From positions 28,426 to 92,425 of the forward strand of contig JASAOO010003523.1 in assembly GCA_030849075.1 (NCBI GenBank): a stretch of DNA of 64,000 nucleotides, read 5' to 3'. The DNA is from Zelonia costaricensis. Its lineage: Eukaryota > Euglenozoa > Kinetoplastea > Trypanosomatida > Trypanosomatidae. Shown here in pieces: positions 1-8,527 of the stretch. Positions within the stretch are counted from its first letter, which is position 1. Each line of letters starts with the position of its first letter. Both the position numbers and the translations under genes were made by a program. Under the pieces are notes generated by a model. That model ran no database searches. It had not been told where the DNA came from and worked only from the letters and a program-made list of their open reading frames with translations.

Positions 1-1
1 A

Positions 2-2317
2 CTCTGTCGCAGCGTCACCAGCAACGAGGGCATCCGCGTAGAGGGCCGGCAGGAGGGCTACCGGTGCAAGGCTACGTACTCCTTGCGGCCGGCCCTCGTC
101 GTGTCGCCGCTGAGCATGCCGCACGTGAACGCCATCGCGGCAGCCGTCGACCAGTTCTGCACTGCCATCTCGCGCGTCTCGCTGCTTGTCGACGACTTCT
201 TTTGGGAGGTGTGCGTCAAAGTGAGTCGGCGAGGTGAGTACATGGTGAAGCTCACGCTGCTCAATCGCTGGCTGGACAGCAGCGCTGCGTCAGAAAGCGA
301 CGCCGCCGCCGCCATCGCCTCGGCAGCGGTCGCGTGCTCTGTGCTGTCAGCCCCAGCTGCCGATGACGGCATGAGGACGCTGTTTGATGTGTGGCGCCGC
401 AGCGCGGAGCCGCTGGCGCTCGAGCACCACCTGCGGACGAAGTTCCCCGGACTGATCGCAGTGGTGGCGCACGTTCGTCAGCCCGCAGTGGACGCCACTG
501 GCGACGCTGCATCGGCGCCGCGTCCGGCGCGGCCCTCGCTGCACAGCAAGCCGGACAAGTTCAGCGCGTACGTGCCGCTGACCGCCGACGGCGCCGCGTC
601 GATGGTCGAGTACACGCCAAACGGACGCCCGTTCCGGCTCTCCGCCGACTCCTTTTGCGAGGTCAACCACGACATGGAGGATGCCATCTTTCACGCAATC
701 GTTGAGTTTCTTCGACTCGACGGCGACGTGGCGGCCACGAACGCACCGCAAGACGTGCAGAGGTGTAGCACATGCGACGCCACTACTGCCGCCAAGGAGA
801 TGCCGCCGACGAAGGAGAGGGGGTCTACTCCCGGGCTGCGTTTCCCGTGCCGCCGCCGCGCCTTCATTTGCGGACGCGACGTCAACAGTGTTGTGCGGAC
901 GTTCGAGGACTTCTACAGCGCCACCACAGTGGCCACGTCGTGCCCCTGCGTATTCGCCGACGCGAATGCCAACGGCATCGCACAGTGTCAGCTGCGTGCC
1001 AAGGACCAGCTCGCGGAGCTACTGCACGGCTTTGCCAGCGCGGCACCAAGCGCTGCCAGGGATGTGGCGCCAGAGGAGGCGCACGTTCTCATCACCGCCG
1101 GGCGGCACGGCCTGCACCCCCACACGACCGTCGCGCTTGCGCAGCTCGCGGCGGCGGCACGCGTGACAGACCTCATCTACGTGAGCTGCAACGTGGAGTC
1201 GCTGACGCGCGACGTGCACGTCTTGAAGGAGGCGATGTTCATTGCCCATGCCCGCACTTTCGACTTCTTCCCTGGCACCGATTACGTCATGACCGTGCTG
1301 CACCTCCGCCCACTCCGCGCCGTGCCCCGCTGCGGTTTGCTTGTCTTGCCCGTCGGCGTGCCCGGCACGGGGAAGTCGACAAGCGGTCGTGCGCTGGCGG
1401 CCTTCTTCGCCACGGTGCAGTGCGGCGGTGCATATGTGACGACGTGCGGGTCCGGCGCCAAACAGCGGAAGGGGCCAGCCGCGAAGAGGGCGCGGCGGGA
1501 GGGGTGTGGCGCACCGTCCTGTGTTGTGCCCCGCTCCTTTCTTGCCGTCTCGCATTCCCCCTTCAACTACCGCCACGTGGAGCGGGATCAGGTGTTTCAC
1601 GACACCCACGCCTCGGCAGGGCTCAAGGCGGCGAAGCAGCAGACCCACGAGGCACTCCTCGCCGCACTGGGGAGCTGGGCAGACACACGGACGCCTCCGT
1701 GTGAAAGGGAAAGGTCAGTGACGGGCAGCCCACCAGTCAGTCGCTCAGCAGTCCTGCAGCGCGGTGTGGACGACAACGCTGTTCTGCTCGAACAGGCGAG
1801 TGTGCCTCGTCGCGTCTTGTACCTCGACTCCACCAACGGCTCCCGCGAGGCGCGGCAGCTCTACTGCACAACCTGGCGGAGTGGCGAGGACGCTGCGAAG
1901 GGCGGCTGTGCGCCAGCTTCGTCTCTTGCGCTCTTCTTCCAAGCACCCAGCGCGGCCACGGCAGAGTCGGAGCTGCTGGCACGGGTGCAGCGGCGCGGAC
2001 CGCACCCGAGTTTCCCTGCCGCTGCCGACGAGCAGCTGAGGAAGCTGCGTGTCATTGCCGACGCCGTCAGGGGGGGAAGTGGGGCCCCCGCACACGCCAT
2101 GGGGAGCGAACACTGCGACACAGATGCGGCGTCGTACCGTGTCGCCGCTAGCGCTGTGCCCGACGCAGCACAGAGCACCGTTGCCGAGGTACTCGTCGCC
2201 GTCTTCGCCCACCTCCTGTTTTCGCAGGAGCTGGCAAGCTCATTTGTGCAGGGTGCCGTGGAGTCCCTTGCTGGCGCAGCGACAACCTCCCCTCCACGAC
2301 GCACGCCCGACGAGTAA
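2..2317 (+). CDS. TrmA/RumA-like RNA m5U methyltransferase fused to a P-loop kinase-like domain (5' truncated)
   Basis: The frame is open to the window edge, so the true start lies upstream; the first in-window initiator-like codon is only a TTG at 83. The N-terminal part resembles TRMT2/TrmA uracil-5 methyltransferases: a SFCEVN block near 649-666 (family FxQxN), the catalytic-cysteine motif YVSCNVESLTRDV with Cys at 1187-1189, and FDFFPGTDYV near 1261-1287. The family DPPRxG loop is replaced by TAGRHG and no clear GxGxF SAM loop is seen, so activity is uncertain. A second domain starts with a perfect Walker A (GVPGTGKST, 1355-1381) and continues with VERDQVF, LYLDSTNGSREAR and RRGPHPSF, a layout like polynucleotide kinase or tRNA-ligase kinase domains. 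The family assignment of the first domain is fairly firm; the kinase role is inferred. Confidence 0.75.
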   Translation, partial: LCRSVTSNEGIRVEGRQEGYRCKATYSLRPALVVSPLSMPHVNAIAAAVDQFCTAISRVSLLVDDFFWEVCVKVSRRGEYMVKLTLLNRWLDSSAASESDAAAAIASAAVACSVLSAPAADDGMRTLFDVWRRSAEPLALEHHLRTKFPGLIAVVAHVRQPAVDATGDAASAPRPARPSLHSKPDKFSAYVPLTADGAASMVEYTPNGRPFRLSADSFCEVNHDMEDAIFHAIVEFLRLDGDVAATNAPQDVQRCSTCDATTAAKEMPPTKERGSTPGLRFPCRRRAFICGRDVNSVVRTFEDFYSATTVATSCPCVFADANANGIAQCQLRAKDQLAELLHGFASAAPSAARDVAPEEAHVLITAGRHGLHPHTTVALAQLAAAARVTDLIYVSCNVESLTRDVHVLKEAMFIAHARTFDFFPGTDYVMTVLHLRPLRAVPRCGLLVLPVGVPGTGKSTSGRALAAFFATVQCGGAYVTTCGSGAKQRKGPAAKRARREGCGAPSCVVPRSFLAVSHSPFNYRHVERDQVFHDTHASAGLKAAKQQTHEALLAALGSWADTRTPPCERERSVTGSPPVSRSAVLQRGVDDNAVLLEQASVPRRVLYLDSTNGSREARQLYCTTWRSGEDAAKGGCAPASSLALFFQAPSAATAESELLARVQRRGPHPSFPAAADEQLRKLRVIADAVRGGSGAPAHAMGSEHCDTDAASYRVAASAVPDAAQSTVAEVLVAVFAHLLFSQELASSFVQGAVESLAGAATTSPPRRTPDE

Positions 2318-2929
2318 GTAGGTGTTTCTGTGCGGGCGCGTTCGCGGGCCGGGGCAGAAGGCCAGCCATTTGGCCTCTTTGTTTTGCTCTCATGTTGCGG
2401 CCCCCGCCGAATCTACCGCGTGGGCACAGCTTCCCCCACCTCCAATGCCGAAAGCAAAAAAAAGGAAAAGGCAGAGACGTGCTCGGCAAACAACAGCAAC
2501 AACAACACAGATGACTGCAACGAAGCAACGCGAATCGACTGCGGCTGACTGCGCACGCCCCCAGGTGACTTCTTTCAGCGGCAACAGATGTGCTCTCGAA
2601 CGGGAGCTGCGGCACGTCTTGCGCGCCTGCTTTCACTTGACGGCCGCACGTGCGCATCTCCTCCGCAATGGTTGCGTTTCTTTTTTTCACGTCTCTCACG
2701 CACTCTCTTCCTCGTTCCTCTCTCTACCGTTGACCGTCGCTGCGCACACTGGCCGTAGCTCCTCCTGCATCGACGGCGCGGTGTGGTCTCCTCACTTTTC
2801 GGAAGCTCCCTCCCCTGCGCAGGTTCCCGCTGGCGGCCGCCTGCGCCAGATCAGCCCTTCCTGTCCTGTGAGGCGTTTGTTTCGTTCTTTTCCTTTCCTC
2901 CGTCATTCGGGGAGAAAACTGGCCGTGCC
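2318..2929. other. Intergenic spacer (3' UTR / 5' UTR)
   Basis: No credible gene. It holds an A-rich patch at about 2452-2515, several T-rich tracts, and a final pyrimidine tract leading to the probable spliced-leader site of the next gene. Confidence 0.6.
2877..2914 (+). promoter_or_regulatory. Candidate spliced-leader acceptor for the TPR protein
   Basis: A tract of T and C from 2877 to about 2908 is followed by its first AG at 2913-2914, which would leave a 5' UTR of 15 nt before the ATG at 2930. An earlier tract ending in an AG near 2821 is an alternative. Confidence 0.4.
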
Positions 2930-3985
2930 ATGTTCAAGGCGAGTCGCGCGCTGGCGGCGATGCTGCCGTCGATCAGCTTCGGCGCAAACAAGACCGACTT
3001 CTTCACGAACCTGTGGAACAAGCCGCAGACACGCGACGAGCGGGTGAAGGAGTATGTGCCGGAGGTGCTGGAGGAAAGCCTGGCCGAGCAGCGCGCCGTG
3101 CTGGAGGAGAGCACGACGCGCGACGTCATTGTAGAGCTGGGTAACAAGATCCTACAGCAGATCGACAACAAGAGCCCGACACCCAGCATCGCACCACACC
3201 TCAACACGCTCCTTCTCCAGTACGGCGCGAAGGACGTGATTGCGCAGCGGCCGCTCAGCTACCTTCTCTACCCCAACTCGTCGGTCGTGGCAGCAGGCGA
3301 GCAGGCACATGAGCTCGTGTCCGGGTTTCCCGACAACTTCCGTGCAATGATCGAGGAGGTGGAGCGCAACGGCTGCTCCGCCCGCCTCGCACAAGCACCG
3401 TCGACCGCCTCGCAGCACGGGGAAAGCGCAGCAGAGGCGACGGCAGCAACCGCGTCACTGCCCACCGCCGCGCCACAGGCGCCGGCTACGGCTTCGCGCT
3501 CGGGCGACGTGGTGATGGTTTCGAAAGAGGAGCACGAACCGATGGACCTGACGATGTTCGTTAAGGTGGCCGCCGGCATGGCGATGGCCAACCTGCACTG
3601 CGGCGACCTGCGCAACGCCGTGCGCTGCGTCGACGCCGGCGTCGCCCACGCGAAGGAGGCGACGCGGCTAGGTGGCCTTCTCGCGCTGAAGGCCGGCCTG
3701 CTGGTGCGGCAGAAGAAGCTGCCCGAGGCCGCGGAGTGCGCGAAGCTGGCGGTCGAGGCGTCCGGCAACGTTCAGGGCTACCTGCACGGCGCGTACGCGC
3801 TGCGCAAGCTGAACCGCCCCGAGGAAGCAATCGCGCTGCTGGAGCGCGGCCGGGAGGACCACCCGATGAACACTCAGTTCGAGGCACAGATTGAGGCGAT
3901 CGAGAAGGAGCAGAAGCTTGCTTTGCCGGCCTCGTCGACATCGTCGCAGGCAACCGGGACGCAGGAGGCGCTGCCTGTCTCGTAG
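2930..3985 (+). CDS. TPR-repeat protein, possibly mitochondrial
   Basis: 351 aa from the ATG at 2930. The frame stays open upstream to 2783, but that part is pyrimidine-tract sequence and is discounted. The first 15 residues (MFKASRALAAMLPSI) are basic and hydrophobic without acids, like a mitochondrial presequence. Residues about 20-145 form a helical domain with no recognised motif. A low-complexity Ala/Ser/Thr linker covers about 152-193. The C-terminal third (about 205-320) reads as three helical-pair TPR-like units: MAMANLHCGDLRNAVRC, ALKAGLLVRQKKLPEAAEC and GAYALRKLNRPEEAIALL. TPRs usually mediate protein-protein contacts, so a scaffold or assembly role is likely, but the partner is unknown. 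Family confidence is moderate; localisation is inferred. Confidence 0.7.
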   Translation: MFKASRALAAMLPSISFGANKTDFFTNLWNKPQTRDERVKEYVPEVLEESLAEQRAVLEESTTRDVIVELGNKILQQIDNKSPTPSIAPHLNTLLLQYGAKDVIAQRPLSYLLYPNSSVVAAGEQAHELVSGFPDNFRAMIEEVERNGCSARLAQAPSTASQHGESAAEATAATASLPTAAPQAPATASRSGDVVMVSKEEHEPMDLTMFVKVAAGMAMANLHCGDLRNAVRCVDAGVAHAKEATRLGGLLALKAGLLVRQKKLPEAAECAKLAVEASGNVQGYLHGAYALRKLNRPEEAIALLERGREDHPMNTQFEAQIEAIEKEQKLALPASSTSSQATGTQEALPVS

Positions 3986-5467
3986 TTCTTGCGAGCAAGG
4001 TGGTCGTGCGCTGGCAACCAGGAGGAGAGGGAGATGGGGCGGGGGGGGAGGGGTGCGAAGAGAATAGGGAGGGCGGTGGGGGACTGCTGTTGTTTTTCGC
4101 GGCATCCCGAGTGCACTTCTTGTCACTTCCTCCCGGCTGAGTGCCGCCCTTCTTCCTCTCTTCACGCCCCTGTCCTTGCACATCGAAGCTTTGGCTGTGA
4201 CCGCAAGGCCTATATCACACAAGAACACGCGAGGAAGAAGAAGAACAACAAAAGACACAGCGAGCGACGAGACGAGATTGTGCGTCGCAACTCGGAAGGG
4301 GGAGGGAAGGAAGGAGGCGGGGGGAGAGTTCCCAATACACAACTACGCGAGACGGGGAGCGAGGAGCCTCATTTCGTCGCACTTTACGTGCGGGTGAAGT
4401 GTAGCGCTGCTTCTTTAGCTACCACGTCCCTGACCAAGTGCCGGGTTCGACCTTCAAGCGCGAAACACTGGCAAGCGGTGCCCTGTTTGATGCGGCGTCC
4501 CACTCGCTGGTACACCCCACAGGCACACACAAAAAGCTGTCAAGCCCTCTTGCAGGGTCTTCCTGTGCACATGAGCGCGATGTCTGCATTGTCGATTTTC
4601 TCCTGCCTTTTGCGTCCTTTTATTGGCCCATCACGACTCACCACGTCCATCACTCCCTTCGCAACGCGATACGTTCGCCCCCCCTCCCTCCCCGCCCTTC
4701 CCCACCCCTCTGGTCCTGCCCTTGCACAGTCGTGGCAGGAACCTACTTGACGAGTGGCCCCTTTGTTTCCTCCCAGACCCCTCAACTGGTACACGAGCAA
4801 CAACAGAAAGAGTCTTGAAAGCGAGCAAGAATCCCCACCGCACTGGAGCTGGGGGCTGCGCTGCTAGACTGAAAGCCATCAGAGGTCTTTGCGCAACTCT
4901 GAGGAAGGCGTGCGGTTGTGTGTGTTTGTGTGTGTGCTTGAGGTGAAGGAAGAAGAGCACACCCACCAGGAGCTCGTCGCTCAGGGCTGCCCAGTCGCGT
5001 CTGGCGCTGTTTTCAGTGCTGCACTCGTATTGTTTTGTGTTGCCGCCTCGTTTCCCAATCGCTGCTTGCGTCGCTTCCTTTTTCTCCTGCTGCCTCATTC
5101 TTTGTCATCGCTGTTTGACTTTCGTTGCCGGAGCACACAGGGGACTTGAGGCACCACTGCTACACCCTGTGTCTCTCGCGGCTCTTTGTTCCTTTTTTTC
5201 TCTGTGTGCATGTGACCGGGCGCTATCGCTGCTGACCTCGTGGGCGGACTGCCGACTGCACCAGCTCCCCCCTCCCGGTAGGTGTTTGTTGTGGTTGCCG
5301 CCATCTGCGCCGCGTTTCCGCTCTTGGCGGCTTTGAGCGCGACCACCGTTGGGTTCGTGTTACGCGGCTGGGCTACACGACAGCTGCGTCGTGTGTCCGC
5401 GTCCGTCTCGCATCACCTTTTCCTCTCCTTCCTCTAGAATCAACGCCCCTCCCTCCCTTCTCCCGCC
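3986..5467. other. Intergenic spacer, 1.5 kb
   Basis: No credible gene. It contains a G-rich run (about 4034-4055), purine-rich stretches (about 4230-4330), a short GT-rich run at about 4915-4935, and long pyrimidine tracts, ending in a strong tract with AG at 5436-5437. Confidence 0.6.
5412..5437 (+). promoter_or_regulatory. Candidate spliced-leader acceptor for the DENN protein
   Basis: An uninterrupted pyrimidine tract (about 5416-5435) ends in CTAG, with AG at 5436-5437. The predicted 5' UTR is 30 nt. This is one of the cleanest acceptors in the window. Confidence 0.6.
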
Positions 5468-7165
5468 ATGTCCGCCGTCATGGAGAGCGTCATCGACATC
5501 GGCGCCCAGTTCCAGGAGCTGAAGGCCTCCTTCGTGGGGTACCACAAGAAGGAGACGGCCTTCACGTCCAAGTCGCAGGTCTTCTACAACAAGGGCAACG
5601 AGCACAGCTGCATCAACTGCTTCCTGGTCATGCGCCTCGACCGCAATCGTAGTGGCGGGGAGGTGGTCAAGATATCGTGGTCATACCCCTACACCCCCGC
5701 CACGGTCCTGCAGCGCTACCCGAACCTGGGCAAGTTTGCCATGGCAAACGCCGGCACGTCCTACACGGTGGATCAGCTTAGCTACACGTTCGTGCTGACG
5801 GACAGCAAGGGCGTGCGGGAGTACGGGCACACGACGGCGTTCGTGAACGGCGAGGCGGTTGTGACCATCTCGCCCTACCCGTGGTGCAACTTCTTCTACC
5901 GGCTCGCCTACCTCTTCGTGACGAACGGCAACGAGGGTGGGCAGAAGGTGGTGAAGGCGCTGTGCAAGTGCCCGACGCCGCCGTCGGGCGGCATGTTCAA
6001 CACGCCGCTCGACCTCGGCATGACCTTCAACCGCCCGTACGACCGGCTCTGCTCCTTCATCGACACCGCGCCGCTCGACTTGCTCGTCATCTTCCCCAAC
6101 ATTGACGACCTCTTCTCCGTGCTGGCAGATTTGATGCTGGAAAAGCACGTCATCATCGTCGGACACAACTTCTCCATTGTCTCCAACGTCGTCATGTCGC
6201 TGCAGGCGCTCGTCGCCCCCTTCGACTGGATGCACATTCTCATCCCGATCCTGCCCACGTCGCTGCTGGATGTCCTCGCCGCGCCGCCGCCGTACCTCGT
6301 CGGCATCCTGACCTCGCAGCTGCCCCACGTCGCACGCGTGCCGCTCGACTCGGTCGTCGCCGTCCACCTCGGCCCAGACGGCGTGTGTGAGCGCGTCGAC
6401 TACCTGAACGAGACCCGCAACCGCCTGCCCCACTCGGGGCTCTTTAGCGCGCTCCGTACGGGGCTCTCGATTCTGCGCATGCGACACCCGCGCGACCAAA
6501 CCGTGCGCGACCTCTGCAGTCTCTTTCTCACCTACTACGCCAGCCTCTTTGGGGAGATTGTGCTGAAAGGGGCGCACGGGTACGTGCGCAACGCCAACCT
6601 GTCCGAGCAGACACGTGAGTTCTTCGAGAAGCTCCTGTGCACGCAGAGCTTCACCATTTTGAGCGAGGAGGTGAAGAAGGCGCTCGACTCGCAGAACACG
6701 AATGACTGGATGGACAACGAGTTCATCGTCGCGGCCGTGCGCGGGCACCCCGACGTCTTCCCGGAGCACCATGCCGCACTGGTCCATGAAGAGAAGAACG
6801 GCGGCGGCTTCATTGAGAAGTACGAGGACTGCTTTGGTAGCAAGGAGAACTTCAACGGCTTCACGGCAGCCGTGCACGGCTTCGGTGGCCACAGACTCGG
6901 CGTCAGTCGCCTGCTGCTGCGCTGCCTTTGCTCGCGCTGGTGCGGCCAGGACATCGCAGACGACTCCGATGACGGCTACTACACGGGCCGACGGATGGGG
7001 CAGGCCATCCTGCAGAATCGTCACCGCCCCGCGGCGCATGAGACGCCCGTCATCACGGACGAGATGATGATGATGTCCATGCCCGAGGTGCCGCCGGCGG
7101 CCGAGGCGTCCGTAACCAACGGCGCACGCGAATTCGAGGTCTCTGTCTCTGCCACGGACCGGTGA
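5468..7165 (+). CDS. DENN (AEX-3) domain protein, putative Rab GEF
   Basis: 565 aa, starting at the first ATG after a strong acceptor. Residues about 48-150 correspond to an upstream DENN (longin-like) module. The core cDENN lies at about 198-335 and carries the diagnostic run of hydrophobic strands: LMLEKHVIIVG at 222-232, a conserved PFDW, LIPILPTSLLDVLAAPPPYLVGI at 258-280, then the DLD-like segment LDSVVAVHLGPDG. A dDENN-like helical part follows to about 420 (SLFLTYYASLFGEI, FFEKLLCTQSF). The C-terminal 100 residues are less ordered. DENN proteins activate Rab GTPases by promoting GDP release in membrane traffic. The partner Rab cannot be read from sequence. The domain call is confident. 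Confidence 0.88.
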   Translation: MSAVMESVIDIGAQFQELKASFVGYHKKETAFTSKSQVFYNKGNEHSCINCFLVMRLDRNRSGGEVVKISWSYPYTPATVLQRYPNLGKFAMANAGTSYTVDQLSYTFVLTDSKGVREYGHTTAFVNGEAVVTISPYPWCNFFYRLAYLFVTNGNEGGQKVVKALCKCPTPPSGGMFNTPLDLGMTFNRPYDRLCSFIDTAPLDLLVIFPNIDDLFSVLADLMLEKHVIIVGHNFSIVSNVVMSLQALVAPFDWMHILIPILPTSLLDVLAAPPPYLVGILTSQLPHVARVPLDSVVAVHLGPDGVCERVDYLNETRNRLPHSGLFSALRTGLSILRMRHPRDQTVRDLCSLFLTYYASLFGEIVLKGAHGYVRNANLSEQTREFFEKLLCTQSFTILSEEVKKALDSQNTNDWMDNEFIVAAVRGHPDVFPEHHAALVHEEKNGGGFIEKYEDCFGSKENFNGFTAAVHGFGGHRLGVSRLLLRCLCSRWCGQDIADDSDDGYYTGRRMGQAILQNRHRPAAHETPVITDEMMMMSMPEVPPAAEASVTNGAREFEVSVSATDR

Positions 7166-8527
7166 GGCCCCACCATCTCGCTCGCAATGCTCTGCCTGTG
7201 GTTGCGTGTGTTTGTGTGTCAGTAGTCGAAGGCACTCGCGCGTATGCCGGCGGCCGCCTTCGCCGTGTCTAATGCTGTCTGTATCTCTGTGTTGCTTTGT
7301 GCGTGTACACGTAAGCCCTCTACTGCGTCCCAGCAGTTCCACGGCATCTCCAGCGCTTGTTTGTGTACGCCCAGCCGCGGCCGATTTCACGCCTTCTCGG
7401 ACTGGCGCCCCCCATCATATGGTGACTCGCGTCGCTGCCGCCGGGTCTCATGCGCTCACGTTTGTTGCATTGGTGCCCGAGCCTCGCCCCGGTGAGCACG
7501 GGCATTCGAGCCTGACCCAGGCGCCCGCACCGCACCCCGCTTTGTCGGGCACCCCCTCCCCCTCCCCGCGTGGTGTTGCTCCCTTCGTGGGCGCGTTGCC
7601 TGTTGGGTGGCTGAGTCCGCCTTCCGTCTGCTTCCGCGCGCACGCCCTCTTGTTCCTCTTGGTGCTCCTTACTCGACTCATCACCATCATCTTTATCATC
7701 ATCGCCGCGTTCTTTTCTTGTTTTGTGTGTGTCTTGATGTCTGGACTTTCGCTACCCCGCCTTCACGACGGCCACGTGCTCGCGCCCGTCTCCTCGCAGT
7801 GCATCTCGGGATGTGTGTACGGCGGCGCGATTTTGAATCGAGCGCCGTAGCTCCCCTTCTACCCCCCCCCCCCACTCCACTCCACCCCGCCCTTTCGAAC
7901 GCGCGGCTATCCGCCTTTGCAGTGGACGTCCGCTTTTTCTTCTGTAGAAGAAACGTCGGCTCACACTCGACCACCACATTATCGAACTGCGAAAGCTCAG
8001 TAGAAGCGGCAGCCGACAAGGCGAGAAGCACACACAGAAGTATACGTGGCCGAACCTGTGTGAGCACGTGAGGGACCGCAGAACAAACGGCGGGTGCGTG
8101 GTGTGCGCGTGCCTTGCGCGCTCTGTTGCTCGTCCACGGGACTGCTTTGCTGGGGGCTGGCAGGGCACCGGTGGAGTCTCCATCTAGGGTGGTGCCGCAT
8201 GCGTCGCGTCACTGTGGACAAAAAAAAAAACAGCAGCGGCGCTGCTTCGAGGAAGTGGAGAGGCGGGGACACCGCCTCGGCGTACCTGTTTGAGAGAGAC
8301 ATGCTTCCAGCGTTCATCTGCCTTGGCATCTCCTCTTCAATCTGTTTGCCTCTTGTACGTTTCACACATATCTGAAAACACAAAATATGCTGCTCTCTGG
8401 TTCACTCACACAATCCCATCGCACACACACACACGCAAACAAGAGGTGATATTGGGGTGCTGCTTATCTGCCCCTCACTTTCCGCGGTGCCTGACGAGCC
8501 TCCTCTTGTACGCAGCACGCACGTCAA
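7166..8527. other. Intergenic spacer, 1.4 kb
   Basis: No credible gene. It holds T-rich tracts near 7640-7735, a C-run at about 7861-7873, a nine-to-ten A run near 8220, a CA run near 8421-8435, and the acceptor at 8514-8515. Confidence 0.6.
8499..8515 (+). promoter_or_regulatory. Candidate spliced-leader acceptor for the PPR protein
   Basis: CCTCCTCTTGTACGCAG with AG at 8514-8515 would give a 12-nt 5' UTR. The tract is short, so an upstream site is possible. Confidence 0.45.

Noticed and set aside
4440..4455. GGGTTCGACC, similar to a tRNA B box
   Set aside because: The last CC of the B-box consensus is TT, no A box lies at the right distance and no cloverleaf can be folded. The similar GGTTCGATCG near 53335 fails for the same reasons.
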